Of a DNA stretch of 64,000 bases, positions 9,243 to 16,762 are shown piece by piece (within the stretch, counting starts at the first letter, position 1; each line of letters starts with the position of its first letter). The position numbers and the translations under genes were made by a program. Source of the DNA: Candidatus Krumholzibacteriota bacterium (GTDB lineage: Bacteria > Krumholzibacteriota > Krumholzibacteriia > LZORAL124-64-63); the NCBI GenBank assembly GCA_022711765.1, contig JAKLEB010000001.1, positions 1,098,694 through 1,162,693 on the forward strand, in the 5' to 3' direction. The notes under the pieces are model-generated. The model was not told where the DNA came from, ran no database searches, and saw only the letters and a program-made list of their open reading frames with translations.

Positions 9243-9494
9243 ATGGACGACCAGAAGAAGATGATCCTCGACTACGTGGTCCGGGAGTACCTCGAGGAAG
9301 ACGACGACACCGAGATCACCTACGACACCGAGCTGATCAGCGGCGGGATCGTGGACTCCTTCTCGATGGTCTCGCTCAAGCGCTTCCTCGAGAAGAAGTA
9401 CAACATCTCGATCCCGGACGCCGACGCCTCGCCCGAGGCGTTCGACACCGTCAACAGCATCTCGGCGCTCGTCGACCGGTTCAAGAAGGCTTGA
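9243..9494 (+). CDS. Stand-alone acyl carrier protein
   Basis: An 83-residue acidic four-helix carrier protein. The phosphopantetheine attachment site is Ser39 in GGIVDSFSMVSL, and the flanking helices (MILDYVVREYLEED; LKRFLEKKYNISIPD) fit the PP-binding fold. It differs from housekeeping AcpP, whose motif is DSLDTVE, and is closer to carriers used by specialised acyl transfer or D-alanyl carrier systems. The ATG has a GGGAG site seven bases upstream. With AcpS and an acyl ligase upstream and an alpha-oxoamine synthase directly downstream, it is the likely shuttle of an activated acyl group in this cluster. Confidence 0.9.
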   Translation: MDDQKKMILDYVVREYLEEDDDTEITYDTELISGGIVDSFSMVSLKRFLEKKYNISIPDADASPEAFDTVNSISALVDRFKKA

Positions 9495-9519
9495 TCGACC
9501 ACAACGGCAAGGGGACGCC

Positions 9520-10767
9520 ATGGCATTCTCGACCACGATCCGCGAATCGTACCGCCAGGAGCTGAACGGCCTGCGCGCAGCCGGGCTGTACAAGGAGGAA
9601 CGCTTCATCCTCGGCAACCAGGGGGCCGACATCGAGGTCGAGTTCCCCGCCGGCGCCGCCGGGCGCAAGGTCATCAACTTCTGCGCCAACAACTACCTCG
9701 GGCTCTCGAGCCATCCCGACGTGGTCGCCGCGGCGCGCGAGGGGCTCGCGAGCCACGGCTACGGCATGTCCTCCGTGCGCTTCATCTGCGGCACCCAGGA
9801 CATCCATCGCCGGCTCGAGGATCGCCTCACCGCGTTCCTCGGCACCGAGGACACGATCCTCTTCCCCTCCTGCATGGACGCGAACGCCGGCGTCTTCGAG
9901 GCCTGCCTCGGCGCGGACGACGTGATGATCGCGGACCGGCTGGTGCACGCCTCGATCGTCGACGGCATGCGCCTGTGCAAGGCGATGAACGACACCTACA
10001 AGCACTCCGACATGAACCATCTCGAGGAGAAGCTGAAGGAGCACCAGGACAAGCGCATCCGCCTGATCATCACCGACGGCGTCTTCTCCATGGACGGCGA
10101 CATCGCGAAGCTCGACGAGATCGTCGCCCTGGCCGAGAAGTACGACGCCCTGGTCTTCGTCGACGATTCCCACGCCTCCGGGTTCATCGGCAAGACCGGC
10201 CGCGGGACCCACGAGCATTGCGGGGTCTTCGGCAAGATCGACATCATCACCACGACCCTGGGCAAGGGCCTCGGCGGCGCCTCGGGCGGCTGCGTGTCCG
10301 GCCGCAAGGAGATCGTGGAGATGTGCCGCCAGAAGGCCCGGCCGTACCTGTTCTCGAACACGGTGGCGCCGATGATCGTCGCCGGCGCCCTCAAGGTGCT
10401 CGACCTGGTCTTCACCAACACGGAACGCCGCGACACCCTGGAGTGGAACACCAAGTACTGGCGGCAGGGCCTCGCCGAGGCCGGTTTCGACCTCAAGCAG
10501 GGCGACAGCCCGATCGTGCCGGTCATGCTCTACAACGCCAAGCTCGCGCAGGACATGGCCCGCGACCTCTTCGCCGAGGGCATCTACGTGGTCGGCTTCT
10601 TCTTCCCGGTCGTGCCACAGGGCGCGGCGCGGATCCGCACCCAGCTGTCGGCGGCGCACACCAGGGCGCACCTCGACAAGGGCCTTGCCGCGTTCCGCAA
10701 GGTCGGCGCGAAGCACGGGATCCTCGGCAAGGGCAAGAAGGAGATCACCGAGATGTTCGGCAAATGA
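9520..10767 (+). CDS. kbl: Kbl-type alpha-oxoamine synthase (2-amino-3-ketobutyrate CoA ligase/glycine C-acyltransferase)
   Basis: A PLP-dependent enzyme that condenses an acyl thioester with an amino acid, or runs in reverse to cleave 2-amino-3-ketobutyrate to glycine and acetyl-CoA. The PLP lysine is in TTTLGKGLGGASGG (Lys249), the cofactor Asp/His motif is DDSHASGFIGKTGRG (from 215), and the tail FFFPVVPQGAARIRTQLSAAHT is nearly that of E. coli Kbl. It is 415 residues, with about 15 extra C-terminal residues rich in Lys. No threonine dehydrogenase gene is adjacent, which is the usual partner in threonine breakdown. Instead it follows an acyl carrier protein by 25 bp, so an acyl-ACP donor is possible. 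The family call is certain, the substrate is not. Confidence 0.9.
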   Translation: MAFSTTIRESYRQELNGLRAAGLYKEERFILGNQGADIEVEFPAGAAGRKVINFCANNYLGLSSHPDVVAAAREGLASHGYGMSSVRFICGTQDIHRRLEDRLTAFLGTEDTILFPSCMDANAGVFEACLGADDVMIADRLVHASIVDGMRLCKAMNDTYKHSDMNHLEEKLKEHQDKRIRLIITDGVFSMDGDIAKLDEIVALAEKYDALVFVDDSHASGFIGKTGRGTHEHCGVFGKIDIITTTLGKGLGGASGGCVSGRKEIVEMCRQKARPYLFSNTVAPMIVAGALKVLDLVFTNTERRDTLEWNTKYWRQGLAEAGFDLKQGDSPIVPVMLYNAKLAQDMARDLFAEGIYVVGFFFPVVPQGAARIRTQLSAAHTRAHLDKGLAAFRKVGAKHGILGKGKKEITEMFGK

Positions 10768-10800
10768 CCGCCGGCGGCTGCCAGCAAGGACGGTGACGCG

Positions 10801-11109
10801 ATGACAGAGTCCCGGCGCACCATCGAGGTTGAGCTGCCGGACTGCCTGGCGATGGCGCCCGACGACATCGAGGTCCTGCGCACGACCTTCCAGACCATCA
10901 TCACGCTCGCCAGCGGCGGCTGCGACGGTCCCGACGAGCACCTGCGCGCCATGCGCGACCAGCAGTGGGCGGTCCACTGGCGGCTCACCTGGGTCGCCCA
11001 GGCCCGGCGGGATTCGCAGTTCGAAGAAGCCAAGGGCGAGACGAAGCAGCAGGCGCTGGCGCAGCTGCGCCGGCTCACCAGCTTGCACGAGATCGAGGGG
11101 ACGCCCTGA
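10801..11109 (+). CDS. Small soluble protein of unknown function
   Basis: A 102-residue protein with no signal peptide or membrane segment. The first part (TIEVELPDCLAMAPDDIEVLRTTFQTIITLASGG) looks like an alpha/beta fold, the second half is helical and Arg/Gln-rich. It starts with ATG behind AAGGACGGTG and lies 33 bp downstream of kbl, so it belongs to the same transcription unit. No family recognised. As part of the acyl-carrier cluster it could be an accessory or dimer partner, but nothing in the sequence shows this. Confidence 0.7.
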   Translation: MTESRRTIEVELPDCLAMAPDDIEVLRTTFQTIITLASGGCDGPDEHLRAMRDQQWAVHWRLTWVAQARRDSQFEEAKGETKQQALAQLRRLTSLHEIEGTP

Positions 11110-11120
11110 CCCGGACGCGG

Positions 11121-11150
11121 CCGGCCGGCGTCCGTCCTGGCGCCGGCCGG
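11121..11150 (+). terminator. 10-bp perfect GC hairpin after the small unknown gene
   Basis: CCGGCCGGCG (11121-11130) and CGCCGGCCGG (11141-11150) surround a 10-nt loop, 12 bp past the stop of the small gene. It has no U-tract. It may end or attenuate the acpS-to-11109 transcript before the thioesterase gene, which has its own strong ribosome-binding site. Confidence 0.45.
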
Positions 11151-11266
11151 TCCGCTCGCAGACGGCGCCGCGGCACGGCTGCAAGGCGCGGTGCGCCGCC
11201 GAGGTCATGGCCGCGCCGAACCCTGCGCTCCCCGACGTTTGCCAGATCTTTCCACGGGAGGACTGC

Positions 11267-11698
11267 ATGCCGCGCTTGCAATTGACCCCCCGTTCTGCTT
11301 ACCCTTTCAGTATCGAACTGGTCGTCCGGGTCACCGACCTCAACTACGGCGGACACCTGGGCAACGACCGGGTCCTGGCCCTGCTCCACGAAGCGCGCGT
11401 GGCGTTCCTGTCCGATCACGGCTGGAGCGAGATGGACTGCGCCGGCACGGGCCTCATCATGACCGATGCCGCGGTTCAGTTCCGCGGTGAAGCCTTCGCC
11501 GGCGATCGCCTGCTGATCGCGGTCGCCATGGGGGAGGCAGCCCGTACGGGCTTCCGCTTCTTCTATCGGATCACCCGCCGCGGCGACGACGCCGTGATCG
11601 CCGTGGCAGAAACCGGCATGGCCTGCTTCGACTACCAGCGCAGGCGCGTCGCCGCCGTGCCGGAACCCGTCCGCAGACTCTGCGAGGAGGACCGATGA
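11267..11698 (+). CDS. Hotdog-fold acyl thioesterase (4HBT/FabM-like)
   Basis: A 143-residue single-hotdog protein expected to hydrolyse an acyl-CoA or acyl-ACP thioester. The hallmark VTDLNYGGHLGNDRVLALLHEAR (residues about 19-41, in two parts: D-x-N-x-x-G-H and the N-D-R-V-L-x-L-L-x-E-A-R helix) is that of the 4-hydroxybenzoyl-CoA thioesterase family, with Asp and His positioned as in YbgC-like enzymes. ATG at 11267 has GGGAGG six bases upstream, better than the earlier in-frame ATG at 11208. The stop overlaps the next gene as ATGA. It could release or edit the acyl chain made by the upstream acyl-carrier cluster. Confidence 0.88.
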   Translation: MPRLQLTPRSAYPFSIELVVRVTDLNYGGHLGNDRVLALLHEARVAFLSDHGWSEMDCAGTGLIMTDAAVQFRGEAFAGDRLLIAVAMGEAARTGFRFFYRITRRGDDAVIAVAETGMACFDYQRRRVAAVPEPVRRLCEEDR

Positions 11699-12729
11699 CC
11701 CCGCGCCCACAAGGCAACGACCCGGACAACCTGCCGGGGAACGAGCGTTCGCTCGAGATCGACATCAACGGCGGCGAGACCGGCGAGCGCCCGGGCGACC
11801 GCTCCGGCGGACGGTCCGGGCGGTCCGGCCGCCGCAACAGCGGCCGCGGCGGCCGCGGCGGTTCCCGCCGCCGCCGGAACCCGACCAACGGCGCCGACCC
11901 GGCGGCGAGCGCGGAGAAGCTCTCCAGCCCCCAGAATCCGCAGATCAAGGCCCTGGTGCGGCTCCGCAACCGGCGGACCCGCGACCAGGAGGGGCTGACG
12001 GTCATCGAGGAGCCGCTCGTCCTGCGGCGGGCCTGGGAGTCGGGCTACCCCCTGCTCGCGGTCTACTACAGCCCCGAGCTGATGACGGCCGAGGCCAAGG
12101 AGTTGCTCGAGGACCTGCGGGCCGCGATCCAGGCGGGCCAGACCAGCGTCAAGCTCGTCGAGATCAACGGCGGCCTCCTGCGCAAGGTGGCCTATCGCGA
12201 TCAGCCCGAGGGCATCCTCGCGGTCGCGCCCCAGCAGCGGCGCAATCTCGAGGATCTCGTCCTGCGCGACAACCCGCTGTTGATCGTGCTCGAGAACGTC
12301 GAGAAGCCCGGCAATCTGGGCGCCGCCCTGCGCATCGCCGACGGCGTAGGCGCGGACGCGGTGCTCGTGACTGGCGAGGGCACCGATCTCTTCAATCCCA
12401 ACGTCCTGCGCGCGAGCCGGGGCGCCTTCTTCACGGTGCCGGCCGTGCATTGCCACATCGGCGAGGCGCGCGATTTCCTGCACGAGCGCGGGCTGAAGGT
12501 GCTCGCGACCACGCCGACCGCGACGGACACCTACCTCAAGGCCGACCTGACCGGCCCGCTCGCCGTGGTCCTCGGCTGCGAGCACGACGGCCTGAGCGAG
12601 GCCTGGCTCAAGGACGAGGGCTGCCAGCCGGTCCGCATCCCCATGCGCGGCCACAGCGATTCGCTCAACGTGTCGACCGCCGCGGCCGTGATTCTCTACG
12701 AGGCCCTGCGACAGCGCGCGCTCGCCTGA
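11695..12729 (+). CDS. TrmH/SpoU-family RNA 2'-O-methyltransferase with RG-rich N-terminal tail
   Basis: A 344-residue SPOUT methyltransferase that methylates a ribose 2'-OH of rRNA or tRNA with SAM. The three family motifs are clear: NVEKPGNLGAALRIADGVGADAV (about 200-222), VLGCEHDGLSEAW and IPMRGHSDSLNVSTAAAVILYE, which form the trefoil knot. An RNA-binding substrate domain precedes them (SSPQNPQIKALVRLRNRRTRDQEG). The first 65 residues are a low-complexity Gly/Arg/Ser tract of the RGG type, unusual for the family and probably a disordered RNA-binding tail. The ATGA overlap with the thioesterase gene indicates coupling. Confidence 0.92.
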   Translation: MTPRPQGNDPDNLPGNERSLEIDINGGETGERPGDRSGGRSGRSGRRNSGRGGRGGSRRRRNPTNGADPAASAEKLSSPQNPQIKALVRLRNRRTRDQEGLTVIEEPLVLRRAWESGYPLLAVYYSPELMTAEAKELLEDLRAAIQAGQTSVKLVEINGGLLRKVAYRDQPEGILAVAPQQRRNLEDLVLRDNPLLIVLENVEKPGNLGAALRIADGVGADAVLVTGEGTDLFNPNVLRASRGAFFTVPAVHCHIGEARDFLHERGLKVLATTPTATDTYLKADLTGPLAVVLGCEHDGLSEAWLKDEGCQPVRIPMRGHSDSLNVSTAAAVILYEALRQRALA

Positions 12730-12732
12730 CGC

Positions 12733-13995
12733 ATGCCGAACGCGTTCTACAACGAGTTCGACATGGCTCAGCCTGAGCCGGCGTCGCGCGACTACCGGAC
12801 GCCGTTCCGGCGTAACCGCGATCGCCTGATCCACAACGCCGCGTTCCGGCGCCTGCAGGGCAAGACCCAGGTCTTCCTCTCGGGCGAGTACGACTTCTAC
12901 CGGACCCGCCTGACCCATAGCATCGAGGTCGCCCAGATCGCCGGTTCGATCGGCCAGTTCCTCAACCACTCGTCGGCGGCGCTCGGGCCGGATTTCCACA
13001 TCGACCCCGACCTCTGCGAGGCGATCGCGCTCGCCCACGATATCGGCCACCCGCCCTTCGGTCACGCCGGCGAGGGCACGCTGCACCGGCTGATGGTCCC
13101 GTACGGCGGGTTCGAGGGCAACGCCCAGACCCTGCGCCTGGTGGGCTCGACCATCTTCACGAGCGGCGGCGATCGCCGCGGCTTGAACCCCACGCGGGCG
13201 GTCGTCGATGGCGTCCTCAAGTACAAGACGCTCTGGGGCGAGGTCCCCGACCAGCGCCGCCACTTCCTCTACGCCGACCAGCAGCCCTTCCTCGACTTCG
13301 TCTGCGGCGGCCGCCCGTGGCCGGCCGACCTGCCGCCGGGCCCGGCCCGCAATCAGTTCCGGAGCCTCGAGTGCCAGATCATGGACTGGGCCGACGACAC
13401 CGCGTACTCGCTCAACGACGTGGTCGACGGCGTGCACGCGGGGTTCATCTCGGTCGGCCGGGTCGAACGCTGGGCCGAGACCCACGCTGAGCCGCAGGAC
13501 CGCGAGTCGATCCACTACCTCGCGGCCGCCCTGCGCCGCGGCGACGTCGAGCGAGCGCTGAACCGCCGGATCGGCCGCATGGTCGAGGCGGTCACGCTGG
13601 TGGAGCGCGAGAACTTCCTGGCCGACCTCTCCAACCGCTGGCGCTTCGGCATCGCGGTGGCGCCGGACGCCCGCCGCGAGCAGGCGTTCTACAACCGCAT
13701 CGCCATCGACCTCGTGTTCCGCTCGCCGCAGATCTGCCAGCTCGAGCACAAGGGCGGATTCATGCTGACGCGGCTCTTCGAGACGCTCGCCGCGAACTAC
13801 CTCGCGACCGGCTCGCCGCGCCAGCCGCTCCTGTCGGCGGACTTCGAGCGGGAGATCGCGCGGGCCGATCTCGACGAGCGCGGCCGGGCCCGCGTGCTCT
13901 GCGACTACCTCGCCGGGATGACCGACGGATTCGCGAGCCGCGTCTACAAGCGGATGTTCGACGCGGATTTCGGGAGCATCGTCGACCTGGTCTAG
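12733..13995 (+). CDS. dgt: dGTP triphosphohydrolase-like HD-domain protein
   Basis: Hydrolyses dNTPs, classically dGTP, to deoxynucleoside and tripolyphosphate, and so affects the nucleotide pool. The N-terminal signature DRLIHNAAFRRLQGKTQV (about 30-47) and the metal-binding HD set (THSIEVAQIAG with His62; LAHDIGHPPFGHAGE with His102-Asp103; later MDWADDTAYSLND) match Dgt. Length 420 fits the shorter, Thermus-type Dgt-like enzymes. It starts only 3 bp after the methyltransferase stop with no clear Shine-Dalgarno site, so it is probably translated by re-initiation; ATG codon 11 is an alternative start. Confidence 0.93.
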   Translation: MPNAFYNEFDMAQPEPASRDYRTPFRRNRDRLIHNAAFRRLQGKTQVFLSGEYDFYRTRLTHSIEVAQIAGSIGQFLNHSSAALGPDFHIDPDLCEAIALAHDIGHPPFGHAGEGTLHRLMVPYGGFEGNAQTLRLVGSTIFTSGGDRRGLNPTRAVVDGVLKYKTLWGEVPDQRRHFLYADQQPFLDFVCGGRPWPADLPPGPARNQFRSLECQIMDWADDTAYSLNDVVDGVHAGFISVGRVERWAETHAEPQDRESIHYLAAALRRGDVERALNRRIGRMVEAVTLVERENFLADLSNRWRFGIAVAPDARREQAFYNRIAIDLVFRSPQICQLEHKGGFMLTRLFETLAANYLATGSPRQPLLSADFEREIARADLDERGRARVLCDYLAGMTDGFASRVYKRMFDADFGSIVDLV

Positions 13996-14006
13996 ACCGC
14001 TTTGTG

Positions 14007-14060
14007 CGGGCAGACCGGATCCGGGGCGACCGAACGCTCGGATCGCGAACGGCCTGCCCG
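14007..14060. terminator. Nested inverted repeats between convergent genes
   Basis: CGGGCAG (14007-14013) pairs with CTGCCCG (14054-14060), and inside it GATCCG (14018-14023) pairs with CGGATC (14039-14044). The structure fills the 67-bp gap between the convergent dgt and site-2 protease genes and may terminate both. No U-tract. Confidence 0.4.
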
Positions 14061-14062
14061 GA

Positions 14063-15142
14063 TCACCGCCGCAGCGCCGCCTCGATCCGCAGGAACTCGC
14101 CCACGTTCTCCATAGTCACCATGCCCACGAGCTCGCCGCGGCCGTTGGTCACCGGGAGCGTGCGGCAGTTGCACTCGCCGAGGCGCCGGAACACCGACTC
14201 GACCATCTCGCCGAGGTTTGCGGTCAGGAACTCGCGCTGCATCGTGCTCGCGACCCGCGCTCCCGGCCCCTGCTCGTGCAGACCGCGCAGCATGTCCTCC
14301 TGGCGCAGCACGCCCACGAGCTTCCCGGCGTCGACGACCGGGAAATCCTTCTGGCTGCCGGCGAGCGTGAGCTGCACGGCGCGCAGGAGCTGGTCCTGGG
14401 CGTCGAGGGTCTGGAACTCGGTCAGCATCACCCGCTGGAGCGGGATCCCGCCGAGGGCCCCCTTCATCTGGACCATGCTCGCCTCCTGCGCCGCGCCGAT
14501 CCAGACGAAGAACGCGATGAACAGCAGGAAGGGGTTCCAGAACAATCCCACGAACCCGAACACCAGCGCCAGGGCCTGGCCGATGTGCGCGGCGATCTGC
14601 GTCGCGCGCGTGTACTCCATGCGCATCGCGAGGAGCGCGCGGAGCACGCGACCTCCGTCCATGGGAAACGCCGGGATCAGGTTGAAGACCACGAGGACGA
14701 CGTTGACGACCATCAGGCGCTCGACGAAGTCGCCGCTCGCCCAGCCCAGGGAGGCGACGGGCTCCACCGACCCGGCCAGGAACAACCAGGCGAAGAGCGC
14801 CAGGGCGATCACGACGTTCACGGCCGGGCCGGCCAGCGCGACCTGCAGCTCCTGGCGCGGGTCCTCGGGCATCCGCTCGAGGCGCGCGACGCCGCCGATC
14901 GGGTAGAGCACGATGTCTCGGGTCTTGATGCCGTAGCGCGCCGCCATGAGCGCGTGGCCGAACTCGTGCAGCAGGACGCACCCGAACAGCAGCAGGATGA
15001 AGCCCACGCCTGCCAGCACCGCGTCGAACGAGCGGCTCGCGAGCCAGTAGTTCACCGCAAGGAAGCCCAGCAGGAGCAGGAACGTCACGTGGATCGAGAC
15101 CTCGATGCCGCGGAACGAGCCCAGACGCAGGGACCAGCGCAT
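14063..15142 (-). CDS. Site-2 protease (M50) with C-terminal CBS pair
   Basis: An intramembrane zinc metalloprotease of 359 residues. The zinc motif HEFGH (about 59-63) lies in a transmembrane helix and the third ligand is in FNLIPAFPMDGGRV (about 158-171). Five to six hydrophobic segments precede two CBS modules (from about 240), an arrangement typical of the FtsEX-independent SpoIVFB-like group with nucleotide-sensing CBS domains. The ATG at 15142 is preferred because GGAGG lies nine bases upstream; an ATG two codons earlier has only three bases of spacing. The gene is single and divergent from the DsbD-N gene. A substrate cannot be inferred from its context. Confidence 0.92.
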   Translation of the reverse strand: MRWSLRLGSFRGIEVSIHVTFLLLLGFLAVNYWLASRSFDAVLAGVGFILLLFGCVLLHEFGHALMAARYGIKTRDIVLYPIGGVARLERMPEDPRQELQVALAGPAVNVVIALALFAWLFLAGSVEPVASLGWASGDFVERLMVVNVVLVVFNLIPAFPMDGGRVLRALLAMRMEYTRATQIAAHIGQALALVFGFVGLFWNPFLLFIAFFVWIGAAQEASMVQMKGALGGIPLQRVMLTEFQTLDAQDQLLRAVQLTLAGSQKDFPVVDAGKLVGVLRQEDMLRGLHEQGPGARVASTMQREFLTANLGEMVESVFRRLGECNCRTLPVTNGRGELVGMVTMENVGEFLRIEAALRR

Positions 15143-15174
15143 GGCCATCGGCCTCCGTTATCTCGGCGAGAGCC

Positions 15175-15196
15175 CCGGCCGCCACCAGGCGGCCGG
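15175..15196 (-). other. 9-bp hairpin in the 5' leader of the site-2 protease gene
   Basis: CCGGCCGCC and GGCGGCCGG enclose a 4-nt ACCA loop, 33-54 bp upstream of the ATG. If transcription begins in the AT-rich stretch further upstream (15198-15225), this stem would be in the leader and could affect translation. Confidence 0.35.
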
Positions 15197-15281
15197 AATT
15201 ACTTGAGTGTTATAGTATGAATTGAATTCTGGGTTCCGGCAAGCAGAATGGTCCCTGGTGGCGCCTCGCGGACCCGATCAC

Positions 15282-15294
15282 TATAATTAGTATC
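15282..15294 (+). promoter_or_regulatory. -10 box and AGTATC motif abutting the DsbD-N start codon
   Basis: TATAAT (15282-15287) is a consensus -10 box ending 7 nt before the ATG at 15295, so the message would be leaderless or nearly so. No good -35 is seen. The same bases contain ATAATTAGTATC (15283-15294), a motif repeated almost unchanged at 43061-43072 and 52345-52356. Confidence 0.5.
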
Positions 15295-16068
15295 ATGTTT
15301 GTCCGAAATCTAGCCGGCGTCGCCCTGCTTCTGGGTCTATGCCAGTTCCTGCCGGCGGCGGCCTCGCGCGCCGCGGCGGCGTCGAATGCGGTGACGGTCT
15401 CGGCCCAGGTCGTCGCCTCGGCCGACAGCGTCGTCGTGGCCTGGCGGTTCGACCTCGCCGAACGCTGGCATCTCTACGCCCCCTACTGCAATGATTCCGG
15501 TTTTCCGCCGTCCGTACGGCTCGACCTGCCGGCGGGCTGGTCCGCCGGTCCCCTCCGGTGGCCCGTCCCGGAACGCCTGGTCCTGCCCGGCGGGATCCTC
15601 GATCACGTCTATCACGACGAACTGGTCCTGGTTCAATCCCTCCATCCGCCGCGAGCCGCGGCCGGACGGACCGCGATCCCGGCGACGCTCAGCTGGCTGG
15701 CCTGCCGCCAGACCTGCGTTCCCGGCGACACGACGCTGACGTTGATCCTGCCGCCCGCGGATGGCGGAGCGGACGCCGTCCTGGCCGCCGAAGCGGCCAT
15801 CCCTGGTCGTCTGCCCCCGGCGTCCGCGCGGTTCGTGCGCGGCGCCTCGACGGTGCGCGTGCGCGCTCCGGGCGCCCGCGGCCTCACCCTGATCCCCGCC
15901 GCCGACGGACCGGCCCTCGTCGACCTGGCGGCCGACGGCACGGTCCGCGGCGACGAGCTCGTGCTGCGCCTCCGGCCCGGCGCCGGCGCGTCGGCCCCGC
16001 TCAGGGGCTTGTTGATCATCGACCACACGAACGGAGCCCGTTCCAGCGGTTCCTTCGTCGTTCCCTGA
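15295..16068 (+). CDS. Exported DsbD N-terminal-domain-like protein
   Basis: A 257-residue secreted protein with signal peptide GVALLLGLCQFLPAAASRAAA. The mature part resembles the periplasmic alpha-domain of DsbD/ScsB: WHLYAPYCNDSGFPP, a beta-sandwich, then LSWLACRQTCVPGDTTLTL with the conserved Cys pair spaced C-x3-C that carries the reductase disulfide. In DsbD this domain receives electrons through a membrane domain; here no membrane domain is fused or adjacent. It lies 32 bp upstream of a redoxin gene, so the pair probably handles extracytoplasmic thiol or peroxide chemistry. No clear ribosome-binding site precedes the ATG, consistent with a leaderless transcript. Confidence 0.82.
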   Translation: MFVRNLAGVALLLGLCQFLPAAASRAAAASNAVTVSAQVVASADSVVVAWRFDLAERWHLYAPYCNDSGFPPSVRLDLPAGWSAGPLRWPVPERLVLPGGILDHVYHDELVLVQSLHPPRAAAGRTAIPATLSWLACRQTCVPGDTTLTLILPPADGGADAVLAAEAAIPGRLPPASARFVRGASTVRVRAPGARGLTLIPAADGPALVDLAADGTVRGDELVLRLRPGAGASAPLRGLLIIDHTNGARSSGSFVVP

Positions 16069-16100
16069 CCCGAACCCGCAGACACCTGGAGGTCGTCCAC

Positions 16101-16694
16101 ATGAAAGTCCTGAGCACCCTGGCCCTGCTGCTCGTCGCTGCCGCCGCTCTCGCGGGCGTCGTTCCCGGGGATAAGGCTCCCGATTTCGTCCTGCCGGACC
16201 TCGACGGCAAGGAGCACTCGCTCGACGAGTACCTCGACCAGGGCAAGATCGTGGTCCTCGAGTGGTTCAACCCGGACTGCCCCTTCATCAAGAAGCACCA
16301 CCTGCAGGCGCACACCATGAACGAGACCTACGAGCGTTTCCGGGACAAGGGCGTGGTCTGGCTCGCGATCAACTCCGGCGCCGAGGGCAAGCAGGGCGCG
16401 GGCCGGGAGCGCAATCTCCAGGCGCGCGAGGATTACGACCTGGCGTTCCCGCTGCTTTTGGATCCGGCGGGCACGGTGGGCCAGAGCTACGGGGCGAAGA
16501 CCACGCCGCATATGTTCGTCATCAAGGCCGACGGCACGATCGCCTACACCGGAGCGATCGATGACGACAACTCCGCCGGCACGTTCGGCAAGACCAACCA
16601 CGTCGCCGAGGCGCTCTCCGCGGTGCTCGCCGGCGAACCCGTGGCCCAGCCGGAGACCCGACCCTACGGCTGCAGCGTGAAGTACGCCGACTAG
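16101..16694 (+). CDS. Exported redoxin (TlpA/AhpC-like) with a lone active-site Cys
   Basis: A 197-residue thioredoxin-fold protein with signal peptide (LALLLVAAAALAGV). It opens with GDKAPDFVLPDLDGKEHSL, the peroxiredoxin/TlpA start, and the active-site helix is WFNPDCPFIKKHH: one Cys (Cys60) followed by Pro-Phe, not C-x-x-C. A second Cys (Cys191) in YGCSVKY at the C-terminus could be the resolving residue. This pattern is known for a redoxin subgroup of unsettled function. ATG has GGAGG eight bases upstream. Partner of the DsbD-N gene just upstream, which may reduce it. Confidence 0.88.
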   Translation: MKVLSTLALLLVAAAALAGVVPGDKAPDFVLPDLDGKEHSLDEYLDQGKIVVLEWFNPDCPFIKKHHLQAHTMNETYERFRDKGVVWLAINSGAEGKQGAGRERNLQAREDYDLAFPLLLDPAGTVGQSYGAKTTPHMFVIKADGTIAYTGAIDDDNSAGTFGKTNHVAEALSAVLAGEPVAQPETRPYGCSVKYAD

Positions 16695-16710
16695 CTCTCA
16701 TCCACGCGGA

Positions 16711-16743
16711 AGCGGGAGCTCCGCCAGGGGCGGGGCTCCCGCT
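16711..16743. terminator. 15-bp hairpin between convergent redoxin and BCCP genes
   Basis: Arms 16711-16725 and 16729-16743 pair with one G-U wobble around a 3-nt loop, and the stem extends further with a bulged A. It lies in the gap between convergent genes and is probably a bidirectional terminator. No U-tract. Confidence 0.6.
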
Positions 16744-16762
16744 CCGCCGCGCGCCGCGACGT

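Noticed and set aside
9520..10767. Serine palmitoyltransferase, suggested by the adjacent acyl carrier protein
   Set aside because: The PLP-lysine region (TTLGKGLGGASGG) and the C-terminal block match Kbl far better than bacterial serine palmitoyltransferases, so only the broader alpha-oxoamine synthase role is claimed.
11632..13749. A 705-codon open frame opposite the methyltransferase and dGTPase genes
   Set aside because: Same reason: antisense shadow with no domain, while both plus-strand genes are complete and well conserved.
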